DNA of 64,000 bases. Source: Shewanella eurypsychrophilus. Its GTDB lineage: Bacteria > Pseudomonadota > Gammaproteobacteria > Enterobacterales > Shewanellaceae. The stretch covers positions 4,248,102-4,312,101 of the forward strand of contig NZ_CP045503.2 of the NCBI RefSeq assembly GCF_007004545.3, written 5' to 3'. The notes below the pieces were generated by a model. That model was not told the DNA's origin. It saw nothing but the letters and a program-made list of their open reading frames with translations, and ran no database searches. The position numbers and the translations under genes are program-made. This document shows, in pieces, positions 42,716 to 53,000 of this stretch; the first letter of the stretch is position 1; every line of letters begins with the position of its first letter.

Positions 42716-43345
42716 TTAAGCTTTAGTATCTACCGAACCGCCACCTTGAGAAACCATTACCATTGCAGGGCGCAATAAGCGGTCATTCAAGATGTAGCCT
42801 TTTTGCATAACCATCATTACCGTATTCGCCGGAAACTCAGGGCTAGGCTGCATGCCAATAGCCTGGTGATGCTCTGGATTGAATGCTTCACCTTGTGGGT
42901 CAACAACCTTCAAACCAAACTTCTCCACTGAGGTGACAAAACTCTTAAGCGTCAATTCAACACCTTCATAGATAGCTTTAGTTGCTTCATTTTCAGCATC
43001 GGTGCCATGAAGCGCTCGCTCCATATTATCGATCACTGGCAATAGTTCATTAGCAAACTTTTCAAGCGCAAATTTATGTGCCTTCTCTACATCTTGTGCG
43101 GCGCGGCGACGAATGTTCGCTTCTGACGCAGCAGCACGAGTGACAGAGTCTTTTTGCTCTTCTACTTTAGCCTGGGATTGTGCTAATGCCTGCTCTAACT
43201 CTTCAATGCGGAAGTTTGCCTGAGTAAGCTCATCCATTAGACCAGCTTCATCTGCATTAGCCTTACCTTCAGTACTGGTAAGGATCTCCCCCTCAACTGC
43301 TGCATCTACTTGTTCGTGTTCTGCTTTACTTGACTCGTTGCTCAT
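42716..43345 (-). CDS. grpE: Nucleotide exchange factor GrpE
   Basis: This 209-residue GrpE has an acidic N-terminus, a long dimerising helix (~40-110, IEELEQALAQSQAKVEEQKD) and the conserved core PVIDNMERAL. The C-terminal beta domain reads FGLKVVDPQGEAFNPEHHQAIGM...GYILNDRLLRPAMVMVSQ. It releases ADP from DnaK. The ATG at 43345 has GGAG upstream and gives the usual start MSNESSK. A sigma-32 promoter precedes it. Confidence 0.95.
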   Translation of the reverse strand: MSNESSKAEHEQVDAAVEGEILTSTEGKANADEAGLMDELTQANFRIEELEQALAQSQAKVEEQKDSVTRAAASEANIRRRAAQDVEKAHKFALEKFANELLPVIDNMERALHGTDAENEATKAIYEGVELTLKSFVTSVEKFGLKVVDPQGEAFNPEHHQAIGMQPSPEFPANTVMMVMQKGYILNDRLLRPAMVMVSQGGGSVDTKA

Positions 43346-43446
43346 TCTGACTCCAGCTAAAGTGCTTTGTTTCTGCATGCTCTGGGCATATACTCAATAA
43401 ACTTGAAAATGCTCGATCCCGCATACACAAGTTGTTTCAACATATT

Positions 43447-43472
43447 ATGGGGATCAAATTACCGGATTCAAG
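43447..43472 (-). promoter_or_regulatory. Heat-shock (sigma-32) promoter of grpE
   Basis: On the minus strand CTTGAA (43472-43467), a 14-base spacer and CCCCATAAT (from 43452) match the sigma-32 consensus CTTGAAA-N13-15-CCCCATNT. Start of transcription is expected near 43440, about 95 bases before the ATG. Confidence 0.8.
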
Positions 43473-43487
43473 CCCTAGCAGATAAAT

Positions 43488-44366
43488 ATGCCTAAAACAT
43501 TCCAAACTATCGGCCTGATTGGGAAACCTAATCATCACGGCACTAACTTAACCTTAAAGCGCTTACATCACTGGTTGTCGATGCAAGGCTTCGATATCTT
43601 AGTAGAAGAAAGAGTAGCCCACGAAATCGGTCCACACAGCAAATCGGTGGATCTACTCGAATTGGGTGAAAAGTGCGACTTGGCTATCGTCGTTGGTGGC
43701 GACGGTAATATGCTTGGCGCTGCACGGGTGCTTGCCAGATTCGATATCGGCGTGATTGGTGTCAACCGCGGCAACCTAGGCTTCTTAACCGACCTACCTC
43801 CAGATTCTTTTGAAACAGCCTTAGCCGAAGTGCTTGAAGGCAGCTTCGAAACAGAGTTTCGCTTCCTACTCGAAGCCGAAGTGCATCGTCATGGAAGTAT
43901 GAAGTCCAGTAACACTGCGGTTAATGAAGCCGTTTTACACCCGGGTAAAGTGGCCCACATGATTGAGTTTGAGGTCTACATCGATGATGTCTTCATGTAC
44001 AGTCAACGCGCTGATGGCATGATAGTCTCAACGCCGACAGGTTCAACGGCTTATTCGTTATCAGCCGGTGGTGCGATTCTTACACCAAACCTTGAAGCAT
44101 TGATTTTGGTGCCCATGTTCCCTCACACCCTTTCTTGCAGACCCATAGTCGTCGATGCCTGTAGTAAGATAAAACTGGTGGTATCCCCTGAAAATGGTGA
44201 CAACTTGGAAGTCAGCTGTGATGGCCATGTTGTTTTGCCTGTTCTACCTGGTGATGAGATTTTAATCAAGCGCAGCCATGAGAGACTTAGGCTTATTCAT
44301 CCCAAGGGGCACAACTACTTTCATGTATTAAGGAACAAGCTCGGCTGGGGAAGCAAACTTTTCTAG
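43488..44366 (+). CDS. nadK: NAD kinase NadK
   Basis: This 292-residue protein equals E. coli NadK in length. The nucleotide-binding VVGGDGNMLGAAR, NRGNLGFLTDL, and the second domain STPTGSTAYSLSAGG and HTLSCRPIVV are all present. It makes NADP from NAD and ATP. It is divergent from grpE, the arrangement seen in many gammaproteobacteria. Confidence 0.95.
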   Translation: MPKTFQTIGLIGKPNHHGTNLTLKRLHHWLSMQGFDILVEERVAHEIGPHSKSVDLLELGEKCDLAIVVGGDGNMLGAARVLARFDIGVIGVNRGNLGFLTDLPPDSFETALAEVLEGSFETEFRFLLEAEVHRHGSMKSSNTAVNEAVLHPGKVAHMIEFEVYIDDVFMYSQRADGMIVSTPTGSTAYSLSAGGAILTPNLEALILVPMFPHTLSCRPIVVDACSKIKLVVSPENGDNLEVSCDGHVVLPVLPGDEILIKRSHERLRLIHPKGHNYFHVLRNKLGWGSKLF

Positions 44367-44382
44367 CATCGACTTTGTTAAT

Positions 44383-44412
44383 GTGATGGCCTGAAAAGTT
44401 CAGGGCCATCAC
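44383..44412 (+). terminator. Hairpin after nadK
   Basis: GTGATGGCCTGAA, loop AAG, TTCAGGGCCATCAC (one bulge) is followed by GTTTCTAGTTTC; the T-run is weak. It can also serve the convergent TPR-TonB gene. Confidence 0.55.
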
Positions 44413-44416
44413 GTTT

Positions 44417-45607
44417 CTAGTTTCTAGTTTTACTTAGGGTAAAGTCCATTTGCACTTCGCTTTCTGCAGCGACTGCTTTCCCATCGATAAATTTAGGGGC
44501 GTAACGCCAATTTTTCAAACTTTTTAATGATGACTTTTCAAAACCAGAGCCGCCTTTTGAATCAAGGACCCTCGGTTCCGTAACAAAACCATATTCATCA
44601 ACAATAAACGCTAATTGCACCCACCCTTCCTTGCCCTTCCTTGCAGCAGACATGGGGTATTTGGGTGCCAAACGATATAAAGGCGTCTGCTCTTGTGTCT
44701 CTTTCCACGGTTCCATACTGCCTATAGCAAGACAATGCTGAGTAGACTTATCACTCTGACCTTCAGTTTCATATAACTGCACCAGCCTTGCATGAGAGGC
44801 TAATTCGTAGGGATGACTGTAATCAAGTTTCGAAAACTGTGTGATCACCTCCTCAAACAGTGGGATCGCCTTACTTTCATTTTTTTCAGCAAACCAAATC
44901 AAGCCAGCGATATAAGTCGACTCCACCCGAACTAAAGCATCTTGAGGCAGTTTTTCTTGATATATTTCAAATGCATCAAGCGCATAATTACGCGTTTCAC
45001 GGTCATAATAACGGGTATTCTTTAGCCCGTTAAAGGCGCTCATCTGCACACTCGCTAGCAACATAGGCCGCTCGCTATCTTCGGCAATCTCTACCGCTAG
45101 ATGAAATTGTGATTTGGCTTTCTTAATATCTGAATGGGTTTGTGCCGCGCCAAGCAGAGGATCGATACTCTCAACGGACTCCTCGCCATATTCAAGCTCA
45201 TAAACCGCTAAAGCATCTATATAAAGTTGATGGGCTTGAGCTTGACGCTCTCGAGCACGCTCTTTAGCTAACGACTTATCTTCTTGTATTAGCGCTGAGG
45301 CATAATTTAAGCCTAGATTTGCTGAATCAATATCTCTATCGCCAAACTTCAGCTTACCCAGCTCATAAGCTTGAGCGGAATACCTGAGTATATCGGCATC
45401 ATTACCATCAGCAACGGCTTGTTGATATGCCTTATAGCTATCACTGAAGCTTGCTAAGGCATGAGAAGAGGAGTGAGGTACTGAGTTTGCTTCAACGTTA
45501 GGTATTGCCGTAGATTCAGCGGCAAAAGGCTGAAAGCTCGACGTCGCGACTAACAAAGCAAAACCATAACGTTTGGCATTAGAAAAGGAGGCTGAGGGTG
45601 TCATCAT
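44417..45607 (-). CDS. TPR protein with C-terminal TonB domain, exported
   Basis: This 396-residue protein has a signal peptide-like start (YGFALLVATSSFQPFAAES) rather than the membrane anchor and proline-rich spacer of TonB. A helical TPR-like middle (~50-290) holds several Glu/Ala-rich pairs. The C-terminal TonB-like domain (~305-390) reads LAPKYPMSAARKGKEGWVQLAFIVDEYG and FEKSSLKSLKNWRYAPKFIDGK. It cannot reach ExbBD through a transmembrane helix, so it is probably a periplasmic protein using the TonB fold for contacts. No partner genes adjoin it. Confidence 0.75.
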   Translation of the reverse strand: MMTPSASFSNAKRYGFALLVATSSFQPFAAESTAIPNVEANSVPHSSSHALASFSDSYKAYQQAVADGNDADILRYSAQAYELGKLKFGDRDIDSANLGLNYASALIQEDKSLAKERARERQAQAHQLYIDALAVYELEYGEESVESIDPLLGAAQTHSDIKKAKSQFHLAVEIAEDSERPMLLASVQMSAFNGLKNTRYYDRETRNYALDAFEIYQEKLPQDALVRVESTYIAGLIWFAEKNESKAIPLFEEVITQFSKLDYSHPYELASHARLVQLYETEGQSDKSTQHCLAIGSMEPWKETQEQTPLYRLAPKYPMSAARKGKEGWVQLAFIVDEYGFVTEPRVLDSKGGSGFEKSSLKSLKNWRYAPKFIDGKAVAAESEVQMDFTLSKTRN

Positions 45608-45736
45608 AAATATCCATATTTATACACAGTGAAAAACAAAATAATTCAGTTAAACCATCCTAACTAAAATAACACCACAACTCCACCGACCACAATCCAA
45701 ATGTTACAATTACGATCAATCGATAACGGAGCGTTA

Positions 45737-45752
45737 ACACCTATTGGTATAT
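45737..45752. repeat. Dispersed palindromic motif (ACCTATTGGTAT)
   Basis: A partial copy of the ATACCRATWGGTAT family, in the opposite orientation to the one at 6761, just after the stop of the COG0523 gene. Confidence 0.4.
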
Positions 45753-45764
45753 GCTGTACAACCT

Positions 45765-46874
45765 CTAAAACTGCAGTCGGCTAGACAGACTCAGCAGCTT
45801 AGCTTCAATTCCCTCGGCAGGAATACTGTTAAGGCTAATAAGCTCAAGCCTTGAATCCATCACATCATCCAACTCTGTGACTGTCATCTCTCCTTCGATA
45901 AAATTGATCCCAGCGATACCCTCATCAGTGATAATCACAGCCTTAAGACGTAATACATCTAAGCTTTTCACCCAGGCAATCATTTCATCAAAGTTAAACT
46001 CGTAACTTGGATCGAATATCCAGCCACAGCTGAAGGCTCCCTCTCCGCTATTGGTTTTAGACAATATGCCTCGGGCATCGAATTCAATCACATCGACTTG
46101 AAAATCTAACTCAAACACACTGGATTTTGGCGTTAATACTGATTGTTTTTTCTGTATTTGTGTTGGCCTGAACATGGTAGGTTCATTGAGACATGCCAAG
46201 ATGTTATTGGGTAAGGGTTCACTTGCATTCAGGCTAATGCAGAGCAATTGGCCTTTGTTTTCGACGGGCTCACCACTATGTTTCTCGACTGAATGTTTCT
46301 CGACTGAATGTTTCTCGCCTAAATGTTTCTCGATTAAATGCTTCTCGACTAAATACTCAGTTAATTCAGGTAAACTGCTATCAGAATAGAGATCTGACTT
46401 GGTAGCTAATATGATATCTGCCACTTCAAGCTGTTGATTGAATATGTCGTGATCTCGATAACATGGATCGGCCACCTTTCTGGCATCCACCAAACACAGC
46501 GTCGATTTGAGCTTAATAACATTTTGATAATGAGGCTGACTCAGTACCTTAAGCACTTCTCTTGGGTGGCCAAGACCAGTAGGCTCAATCAGTAATCTGT
46601 CGGGCTTAGCCTTTAATATGAGCTGATTGATTGCCACTTGCATAGGCACCCCAGCTGCACAGCACATGCAGCCACCTGCGACCTCACGGATCTCAACGCC
46701 CTCTTCACCTCCTCCGAGCAAGGCTGAATCAATCCCTATTTCGCCGAATTCATTGACCAATACAGCCCACTTTTCCTCCGCTGGCTTATCGGCGAGTAGA
46801 CGCTTAATTAATGTTGTCTTGCCTACACCGAGAAAACCGGTGATCACATTGGTACTAATTGGTTTAATGATCAT
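45765..46874 (-). CDS. COG0523/CobW-family GTPase with tandem His-rich linker
   Basis: This 369-residue G3E GTPase has the P-loop GFLGVGKTTLIKRL (~13-26), Walker B region (LLIEPTGLGHP), the family metal motif GGCMCC (Cys69, Cys71, Cys72) and the NKxD-like TKSD. The C-terminal CobW domain contains FDARGILSK and GWIFDPSYEF. Such proteins deliver or sense zinc, cobalt or iron. Between the two domains, residues ~174-198 are five repeats of (V/I/G)EKH(L/S), encoded by a 15-base tandem DNA repeat. This would add five histidines as a probable metal-loading linker. Which metal is unknown; no Zur site was seen. Confidence 0.85.
   Translation of the reverse strand: MIIKPISTNVITGFLGVGKTTLIKRLLADKPAEEKWAVLVNEFGEIGIDSALLGGGEEGVEIREVAGGCMCCAAGVPMQVAINQLILKAKPDRLLIEPTGLGHPREVLKVLSQPHYQNVIKLKSTLCLVDARKVADPCYRDHDIFNQQLEVADIILATKSDLYSDSSLPELTEYLVEKHLIEKHLGEKHSVEKHSVEKHSGEPVENKGQLLCISLNASEPLPNNILACLNEPTMFRPTQIQKKQSVLTPKSSVFELDFQVDVIEFDARGILSKTNSGEGAFSCGWIFDPSYEFNFDEMIAWVKSLDVLRLKAVIITDEGIAGINFIEGEMTVTELDDVMDSRLELISLNSIPAEGIEAKLLSLSSRLQF
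46281..46355. repeat. Five 15-bp in-frame tandem repeats (minisatellite)
   Basis: Units at 46281, 46296, 46311, 46326 and 46341 follow TTTCTCGACTGAATG; the first two are identical and the others have one to three changes. The unit length is a multiple of three, so copy-number change would lengthen or shorten the (x)EKH(x) linker without a frameshift. Confidence 0.92.
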
Positions 46875-47177
46875 GCTTATCCAAGAATAATTTGAAATAT
46901 AGAATCAAGATTGAGTGTAATAACTAATCTTTCAAGTCTCAATATCTACGTAAGGCATCTCTAGACTTAAAAATCCCCCCCCACATAAACCCACACAGTA
47001 AATACACACAACAAATCTACTCAAGCGATACACACGGGCAACATCAGTTCAAAAATGATGCGGACGGACACATTATTGACTTTGTTTGATACCCAATGAT
47101 TGGACACCTGTATAGAATCATTTCGAAGCTCAAATAAATGAGCTCGTATAATAATTAATAAAGATGGGTCAATAATT
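46875..47177. other. Divergent intergenic region, no gene seen
   Basis: About 300 AT-rich bases lie between the COG0523 gene and the EEP lipoprotein gene. A run of eight C residues lies near 46975-46982. No convincing hairpin, operator or small gene was recognised. Confidence 0.4.
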
Positions 47178-48569
47178 ATGAATTTTTTAAAAACTGCAGC
47201 AGCAGCTGCGATCTCGATTGCGTTATTATCAGGATGTAATGACGAAACTACCAACATTTATCCACCAGAGCCAACTGAGCCAACGACGGTTCGCTTCGCA
47301 ACATACAACCTCTCTTTCGATCGTAGTAGCTTCGAAGAGCTTGTCACTGAAATGCAGATCCCTGCTCTAGAGCAAGAAGCGTTAATGACCAAGTGGTTTG
47401 ACGATGATTTGACCGACGATGAGCGTAAAGTCGTTGAAAAAATTATTCAAATCCGTAACGTTGCCGCTATTATCCAGACAGAGCGTCCAGCCGTTATCAT
47501 GATGGGCGAATTTAACAACGACGGTGTTGGTGAAAACCAAGACGGCATCAAAGGCTTCCGTTTAAACTATCTTGCAGTGCCACAAAATGGCCTAGGTACG
47601 ACCTCTGAAGACAAGCAGATGCTAGAGCCTATCCAATTTGCTTATGCAGAAAGCTTCTCAACCAATACAGGTCTATTGAGCGAGTTCGATCTAGACCGTA
47701 ACGGTACTGTCGCTCTACCAGGCGATGCTTGGGGCTTCGGTTTCTACCACGGTCAATATGCCTTTGGTTTACTTTCACAGTACCCAATTGATACTGCTAA
47801 CATCCGTACTTTCCAAAACTTTAAATGGAAAGATTTACCTGGCGAAACGAACCCGACTATCACGAACTGTGAAGACGAATACAACCCTATCCCAGAAGGC
47901 ATGAAGTGTGGCGATGAGTGGTACACAGCCGAAGCATGGGCAGAAAAGCCACTATCTTCTAAAAACCATGTCGACGCACCCATTCTTATCCCAACTGCAG
48001 ATGGCGAGAAAGTGGTTCACTTACTACTCTCTCACCCAACGCCTCCAGTTTTCGACACCGTCACAGAAAACAACAAGCTGTTAAATAGTGCAGAGATCAA
48101 GTTCTGGAGTGAATATGTATCAGATGCAGACTACATCTATGATGATGCTGGTGTTAAAGGTGGTTTAGGTTTAGATGCCTCTTTCGTGGTTATGGGCGAT
48201 CTTAATGCCGATCCAGAGAATGGCGATGGCTTCCTAGAATCCATTCAAGACCTTATGCATCACCAGCGTGTAAATGTGCTCGCTACCGATGGTGTATACG
48301 CACCTAACAGCTTAGGGTCAACTGAATGTGTGGCTCTTGGAGACTGTGGTGACAGCACTTACCCAGACCGTATCACTAGCACATTTGGCCTGCGTGTTGA
48401 TCATGCAATCCCATCTAACGATCTAAACATCATAGATTCTGGTGTTTTCTGGCCTGCAACGTTCGAAGAAGGTCGCCTATTGATGAATGATGAGCGAGTT
48501 GGAAAATACGGTAACGGTAAAGATATCTCTTCTGATCACCGTCTAGTATGGATTGAAGCAGAGCTTTAA
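47178..48569 (+). CDS. Endonuclease/exonuclease/phosphatase (EEP) family lipoprotein
   Basis: This 463-residue protein has a lipobox LLSGC (Cys20) followed by a Pro/Glu/Thr spacer. The fold of DNase I-like EEP proteins is visible: RFATYNLSF at the start, MGEFNNDG with the metal-binding Glu, VVMGDLNADP around residue 337, and the terminal SSDHRLVW with the catalytic Asp-His. It is probably an envelope-bound phosphoesterase (nucleic acid, phospholipid or sugar phosphate). The gene uses codons typical of highly expressed genes and has its own terminator. Confidence 0.82.
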   Translation: MNFLKTAAAAAISIALLSGCNDETTNIYPPEPTEPTTVRFATYNLSFDRSSFEELVTEMQIPALEQEALMTKWFDDDLTDDERKVVEKIIQIRNVAAIIQTERPAVIMMGEFNNDGVGENQDGIKGFRLNYLAVPQNGLGTTSEDKQMLEPIQFAYAESFSTNTGLLSEFDLDRNGTVALPGDAWGFGFYHGQYAFGLLSQYPIDTANIRTFQNFKWKDLPGETNPTITNCEDEYNPIPEGMKCGDEWYTAEAWAEKPLSSKNHVDAPILIPTADGEKVVHLLLSHPTPPVFDTVTENNKLLNSAEIKFWSEYVSDADYIYDDAGVKGGLGLDASFVVMGDLNADPENGDGFLESIQDLMHHQRVNVLATDGVYAPNSLGSTECVALGDCGDSTYPDRITSTFGLRVDHAIPSNDLNIIDSGVFWPATFEEGRLLMNDERVGKYGNGKDISSDHRLVWIEAEL

Positions 48570-48594
48570 TTCCAACGTAACTCATGACTAGTAA

Positions 48595-48623
48595 CAAAAA
48601 ACCGCCTTATTGGCGGTTTTTTT
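48595..48623 (+). terminator. Terminator after the EEP gene
   Basis: AAAAAACCGCC-TTATT-GGCGGTTTTTTT; it could also act for the convergent helicase gene. Confidence 0.9.
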
Positions 48624-48652
48624 ATAACTGGTTCAATATCTTACACCAAGCG

Positions 48653-49945
48653 TTAACGTTTATTCTGAGCTCGTCGATTCGCATAGTCAGACTTGCCATT
48701 GTCAGCTGTACGTTTTGATTTGCCTTTATACTTACCCGTTGGTTTACCTTTGCGTCTTTCAACTTTTGGTTTAGTCTTAGTCACATCTTGGTTTTCACGA
48801 TAACGAGCCGGCAGCGGTGCCCCGAGCTCATAGCCAGGCATCACACTTCTCGGTAACTCAAGCTCGATTAAGGTCTCAATCTCATTGAGTATAGTCTCAT
48901 CGGAAGGACAGACAAAAGAGATAGCTCGTCCAGTTAAACCTGCGCGTCCCGTACGACCGACACGGTGGATATAGTCTTCAGCGGCATAAGGCAGCTCAAG
49001 GTTGATCACTAAAGGAAGCGCCTGGATATCGATGCCTCTTGCCGCGACATCTGTGGCGACCATGACTCTGATCTTTCCAGATTTAAACTCTTCTAGGGTA
49101 CGGTTTCGAGTGCCTTGTGTTTTATCACCATGAAAAACACCACACTTAATTCCATCGAGTTTTAACTCACCATTTAGATGGTCAGCGCTTTCCTTAGTGC
49201 TGGCAAAGACCAATACTTGCTGCCAGTTATTACGGCCAATGAGTTCAGATAACAGTTCGGCCTTACGGCGTTTATCAACCAGATAGACTTCTTGCTCGAC
49301 ACTGCTAGCCGAGCGACTTTGAGCCACGTTGATCCACTCTGGTTCAATTAACATTTTCTCAGCTAATAGCTTTACTTCATCACTATATGTGGCAGAGAAA
49401 AAATGCGTTAAATGTGTTGTCGCGACGAGCGCTTTGACCTTTTCAATATCACGGACAAATCCCATGTCCAACATTCTGTCCGCTTCATCGATGACTAAGC
49501 TAGTGACATCAGACAGGTCAAGGCCATGTTGGCCGATAAAATCGAACAGTCTACCCGGTGTCGCCACTAAGATATCGACACCCGCGTTCAATGCCTTACG
49601 CTGCGGATTCATGTTGGAACCGCCATAAACAGCTAAGGTCTTGAGGGAAGTAAACTGACTATAACGGGTAATATTTTCAGCCACTTGAATTGCCAGTTCT
49701 CGGGTCGGAGTAAGAATAAGCCCTCGTAGCTTAGGTGTCTCACGCCCCTCATCAAGCAAACGTTGTAATAGTGGCAAGGCAAACGATGCTGTTTTACCTG
49801 TGCCAGTTTCGGCACACGCCAATAAATCACCGCCAAGTAAGGCAACTGGAATGACAGCGGCCTGAACCATTGTGAGCTGCTGATATCCGCATTGTTCAAT
49901 GGCATCTATCAGTAGTGGATTCAGTTCTAAAGCGTCAAATTTCAT
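48653..49945 (-). CDS. DEAD-box ATP-dependent RNA helicase, RhlE-like
   Basis: This 430-residue protein has all helicase motifs in order: a Q-motif region, AETGTGKT (I), PTRELAIQ (Ia), TPGR (Ib), DEAD (II), SAT (III), VFASTKESADHL (IV), VATDVAARGIDI (V) and HRVGRTGRAG (VI). A basic, Lys/Arg-rich tail follows (~375-430). Length and tail suit the RhlE group, which acts in ribosome assembly or RNA decay. Single gene; whether it is rhlE itself or a paralog cannot be told. Confidence 0.9.
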   Translation of the reverse strand: MKFDALELNPLLIDAIEQCGYQQLTMVQAAVIPVALLGGDLLACAETGTGKTASFALPLLQRLLDEGRETPKLRGLILTPTRELAIQVAENITRYSQFTSLKTLAVYGGSNMNPQRKALNAGVDILVATPGRLFDFIGQHGLDLSDVTSLVIDEADRMLDMGFVRDIEKVKALVATTHLTHFFSATYSDEVKLLAEKMLIEPEWINVAQSRSASSVEQEVYLVDKRRKAELLSELIGRNNWQQVLVFASTKESADHLNGELKLDGIKCGVFHGDKTQGTRNRTLEEFKSGKIRVMVATDVAARGIDIQALPLVINLELPYAAEDYIHRVGRTGRAGLTGRAISFVCPSDETILNEIETLIELELPRSVMPGYELGAPLPARYRENQDVTKTKPKVERRKGKPTGKYKGKSKRTADNGKSDYANRRAQNKR

Positions 49946-50004
49946 GAAAAACTCACGTGGGATAATTATTGAGCGCGGAGTCTACCAAAATCCACCAGCA
50001 CTGG

Positions 50005-53000
50005 CTATGACGTTGCCTTATCATGTTGACGTTGCTCGCTCGTCTTCAGGTATTTAGCTTCAAACTCCGCATAGGGGACGGGTTTTGAAAATAGATACCC
50101 TTGGCCATAATTACATCCGGCGGCAGACAGAATTTGTTGCTGTTCTTTAGTCTCTACACCTTCGGCGATGACTTTCATTCCCAATTTATGCGCCATGACA
50201 ATAATGGCTTCACATAGGGTGGCATCGTTGGGGTCAGACTCAAGATTGCGGGTAAAAGATTGATCTATTTTAAGATAATCGATATCAAACTTTTTAAGAT
50301 AGGCGAGAGAAGAGTAGCCAGTGCCAAAATCATCCAACGAAACTTGGATTCCAGCATCTCGATATGCCAGCAATTTTTCAGAGACTCCCATACTCGCATC
50401 GAGTAATAATCCTTCAGTGATCTCGACACAGATCCCATTGCTTGCCAGATTTAGCTCTTGCAGTTTAATGATCCAATTCTCAAAGCTATCCCCTTCATCT
50501 CTGAATTGAATAGGTGATTTATTGATACTAATTTGAATCTCTACACCAAACTTTTCACGCCATGCCGCACTTTGCATAGCCGCTTGTTCAAATACCCAAT
50601 TACCGATATCAATGATTAAGCCAGTATCCTCTGCTATTGGAATAAACTCAGCTGGAGAAACCAAGCCTCGCTCCGGATGATGCCAACGAATTAACGCCTC
50701 GGCTTTATACACTTGCTCATTCGTCAGGTCGATGATTGGTTGATAGTAGACTTCAAATTCTTGTTGCTTCACCGCCTTGCGCAAGTCCCGGATCAAGACC
50801 ATCCGATATCTCGCTTCTTCCTGCATCGAAGGTGTAAAGTAATGGAATCGATTTCTGCCCTGATCTTTTGCTGCATACATGGCCTGATCAGCATGCTTGA
50901 GTAAGTTCTCTATGGTAGATGCATCATCAGGGTATAAGGTGATCCCAATACTTGCTGTGATATAAGCTGTATCATTACCTAAGTTATATGGCTCAGCCAG
51001 GCGTAGTAAAATATTCTGGGCAACCCGCTCAACGCCTTTATTATCCTCAATCGCAGAAAGTACGATAGTAAACTCATCACCGCCTAGCCTTGCAACAACA
51101 TCAGACTCCCTGATACAAGCTTTTAAACGTTTCGCCGCTTCCACTAATAACAGGTCGCCAACATCATGACCTAAGGTATCATTGATCTCTTTAAAGTAAT
51201 CCAAATCGAGAAACATCAAGGCAAAATGCTGATGATTACGATCTGATTTAAGCAGCTCAGTGCCTAGATATTCCAGCAGCATTCTTCTATTGGGCAATCC
51301 TGTCAATGGATCATAATTAGCCTGCTTCCAAATGATATGTTCAGCTTGTTTCTTTTCGGTGATATCAGAAAACAGTGCGACACGACGATAGACTTCGCCG
51401 GAGCGATCGTAAATGGTGTTAATCGTTAACCAAACAATAAACTCAGTAGCATTCTTATGCTTAAGCCAGATCTCTCCTTGCCATTTACCCGTCTCTGCAA
51501 TTTGCATAATCATCTGTTTAAACTGAGTCTTATTGGTCCGCTCGCATTTCAGCATGTCGATATGCTGATTAATCACTTCACTTTCACAATAGCCAGTGAT
51601 CTCGGTGAATGCAGAGTTGGTTGTGATGATGCTTCCTTTACTGTCTTGCACACTCATCGCTTCGCTCGAGTTATTATAAACTGATGCAGCCAATTTCAGT
51701 GATTCTTCAACCCGCTTCCTATCTGTGATGTCGGTATGAATACCACACATTCTAAGTGGAGTTCCATGTGAGTCACGGCTAACCACTTTTCCTGAGTCTA
51801 AAATCCAACGTATTTCACCTGAGTTTGATACTAGCCGGTATTCAATACTGTGCTGTAAGCTTTCTCCTTTAAGATGCACATCGATAGAGTGTAAAACTGC
51901 CACTCGGTCTTGAGGGTGAATACCATTTATCCACAATCTTTCATTATGTTTAAGTTCATCGACACTGCAGCCCAATAAATCGGCGCAGCGTTCATTTCGA
52001 TCCACTTTATTGGTTTTAATATCCCAATCCCATAAACCTAAGTCACTACTGGTAAGCACTAAAGCAAGCTGCTCCTGACTCGAACGCATGGCAGATTCGG
52101 CTTGTTTCTGCGAAGTAATATCGAGTAAGCCAGAGATCACTAACTGCACTTTATCGTTCACTCTCTGACAGGCTACTGTCAGATGCGTATACACAATACT
52201 GCCATCTTTAGCGACAAAGCGTTTATCCATCTCATACTCATCAATTTCACCACTGAGCATGCGCTTAAATTGAGATAAGTCAGCTTGCAGATCGTCATAA
52301 TGAGTCATCTCTACCCAAGTCTTAGCTAACAATTCTGCCTCTGAATATTTCAACATCTGGCACACTCTAGGATTAACTTTGAGCCAGTGTTGATCGACAC
52401 TTGAGATCCCTATACCAATATTTCCGATGTTGAATTGAGAGCGAAACATAAAGTCATCTTGTAGCTGTATCTTGGCATCACGCTCTATCTCAAGCCTTCT
52501 AGATAGCAATAAACCAAGAAACGCCGTCGCAAGTGGGAAGATAAGTAAAACAGGTAGGCTCAACTGCATCAGGATAGCTATCGCGATATCCATTGGCAGA
52601 ATAAACATCAAAGATAATGTTAATAGGTGAAGTATAAAGCCAAACAGATACAGCTCTTTATACTTAAGTTCAGCAATGACAGGTTTACGTTTAGCACGCC
52701 AAATGCTGCCAAATAAACCCGATGATATAATAACCGCAACGCCGGCCCAAACAGCAGAACCCCCTTCCATAATCCGGTAAGCCGATGCGATAGCAATCGC
52801 TATAAATGTCGGTAACCCACCAAAAAACAACCCTGAGATCCCAAGGATTACCGAGCGAGTATCAAAAAATATTCCAGACTGATACTCCCATGGTGTCAGC
52901 ATTGTGGTGACCGTAATTCCACCAATGATGGCACCTACCGATAATCGCCAAAGAAGAAAGTATTCACTCTGCTTTTTCCTAGGAACGGCATCATAAACAA

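Noticed and set aside
43379..43446. Plus-strand CTTGAAA...CCCGCAT as a heat-shock promoter for nadK
   Set aside because: The spacer is only nine bases, too short for sigma-32; the minus-strand grpE match is much better.
46281..46355. Possible CRISPR-like array
   Set aside because: The repeats are contiguous 15-mers without spacers, in frame inside a coding gene; it is a minisatellite.
47021..47257. 78-codon minus-strand frame at the start of the EEP gene
   Set aside because: Overlaps the lipoprotein signal sequence of a well-supported gene and has no family resemblance.
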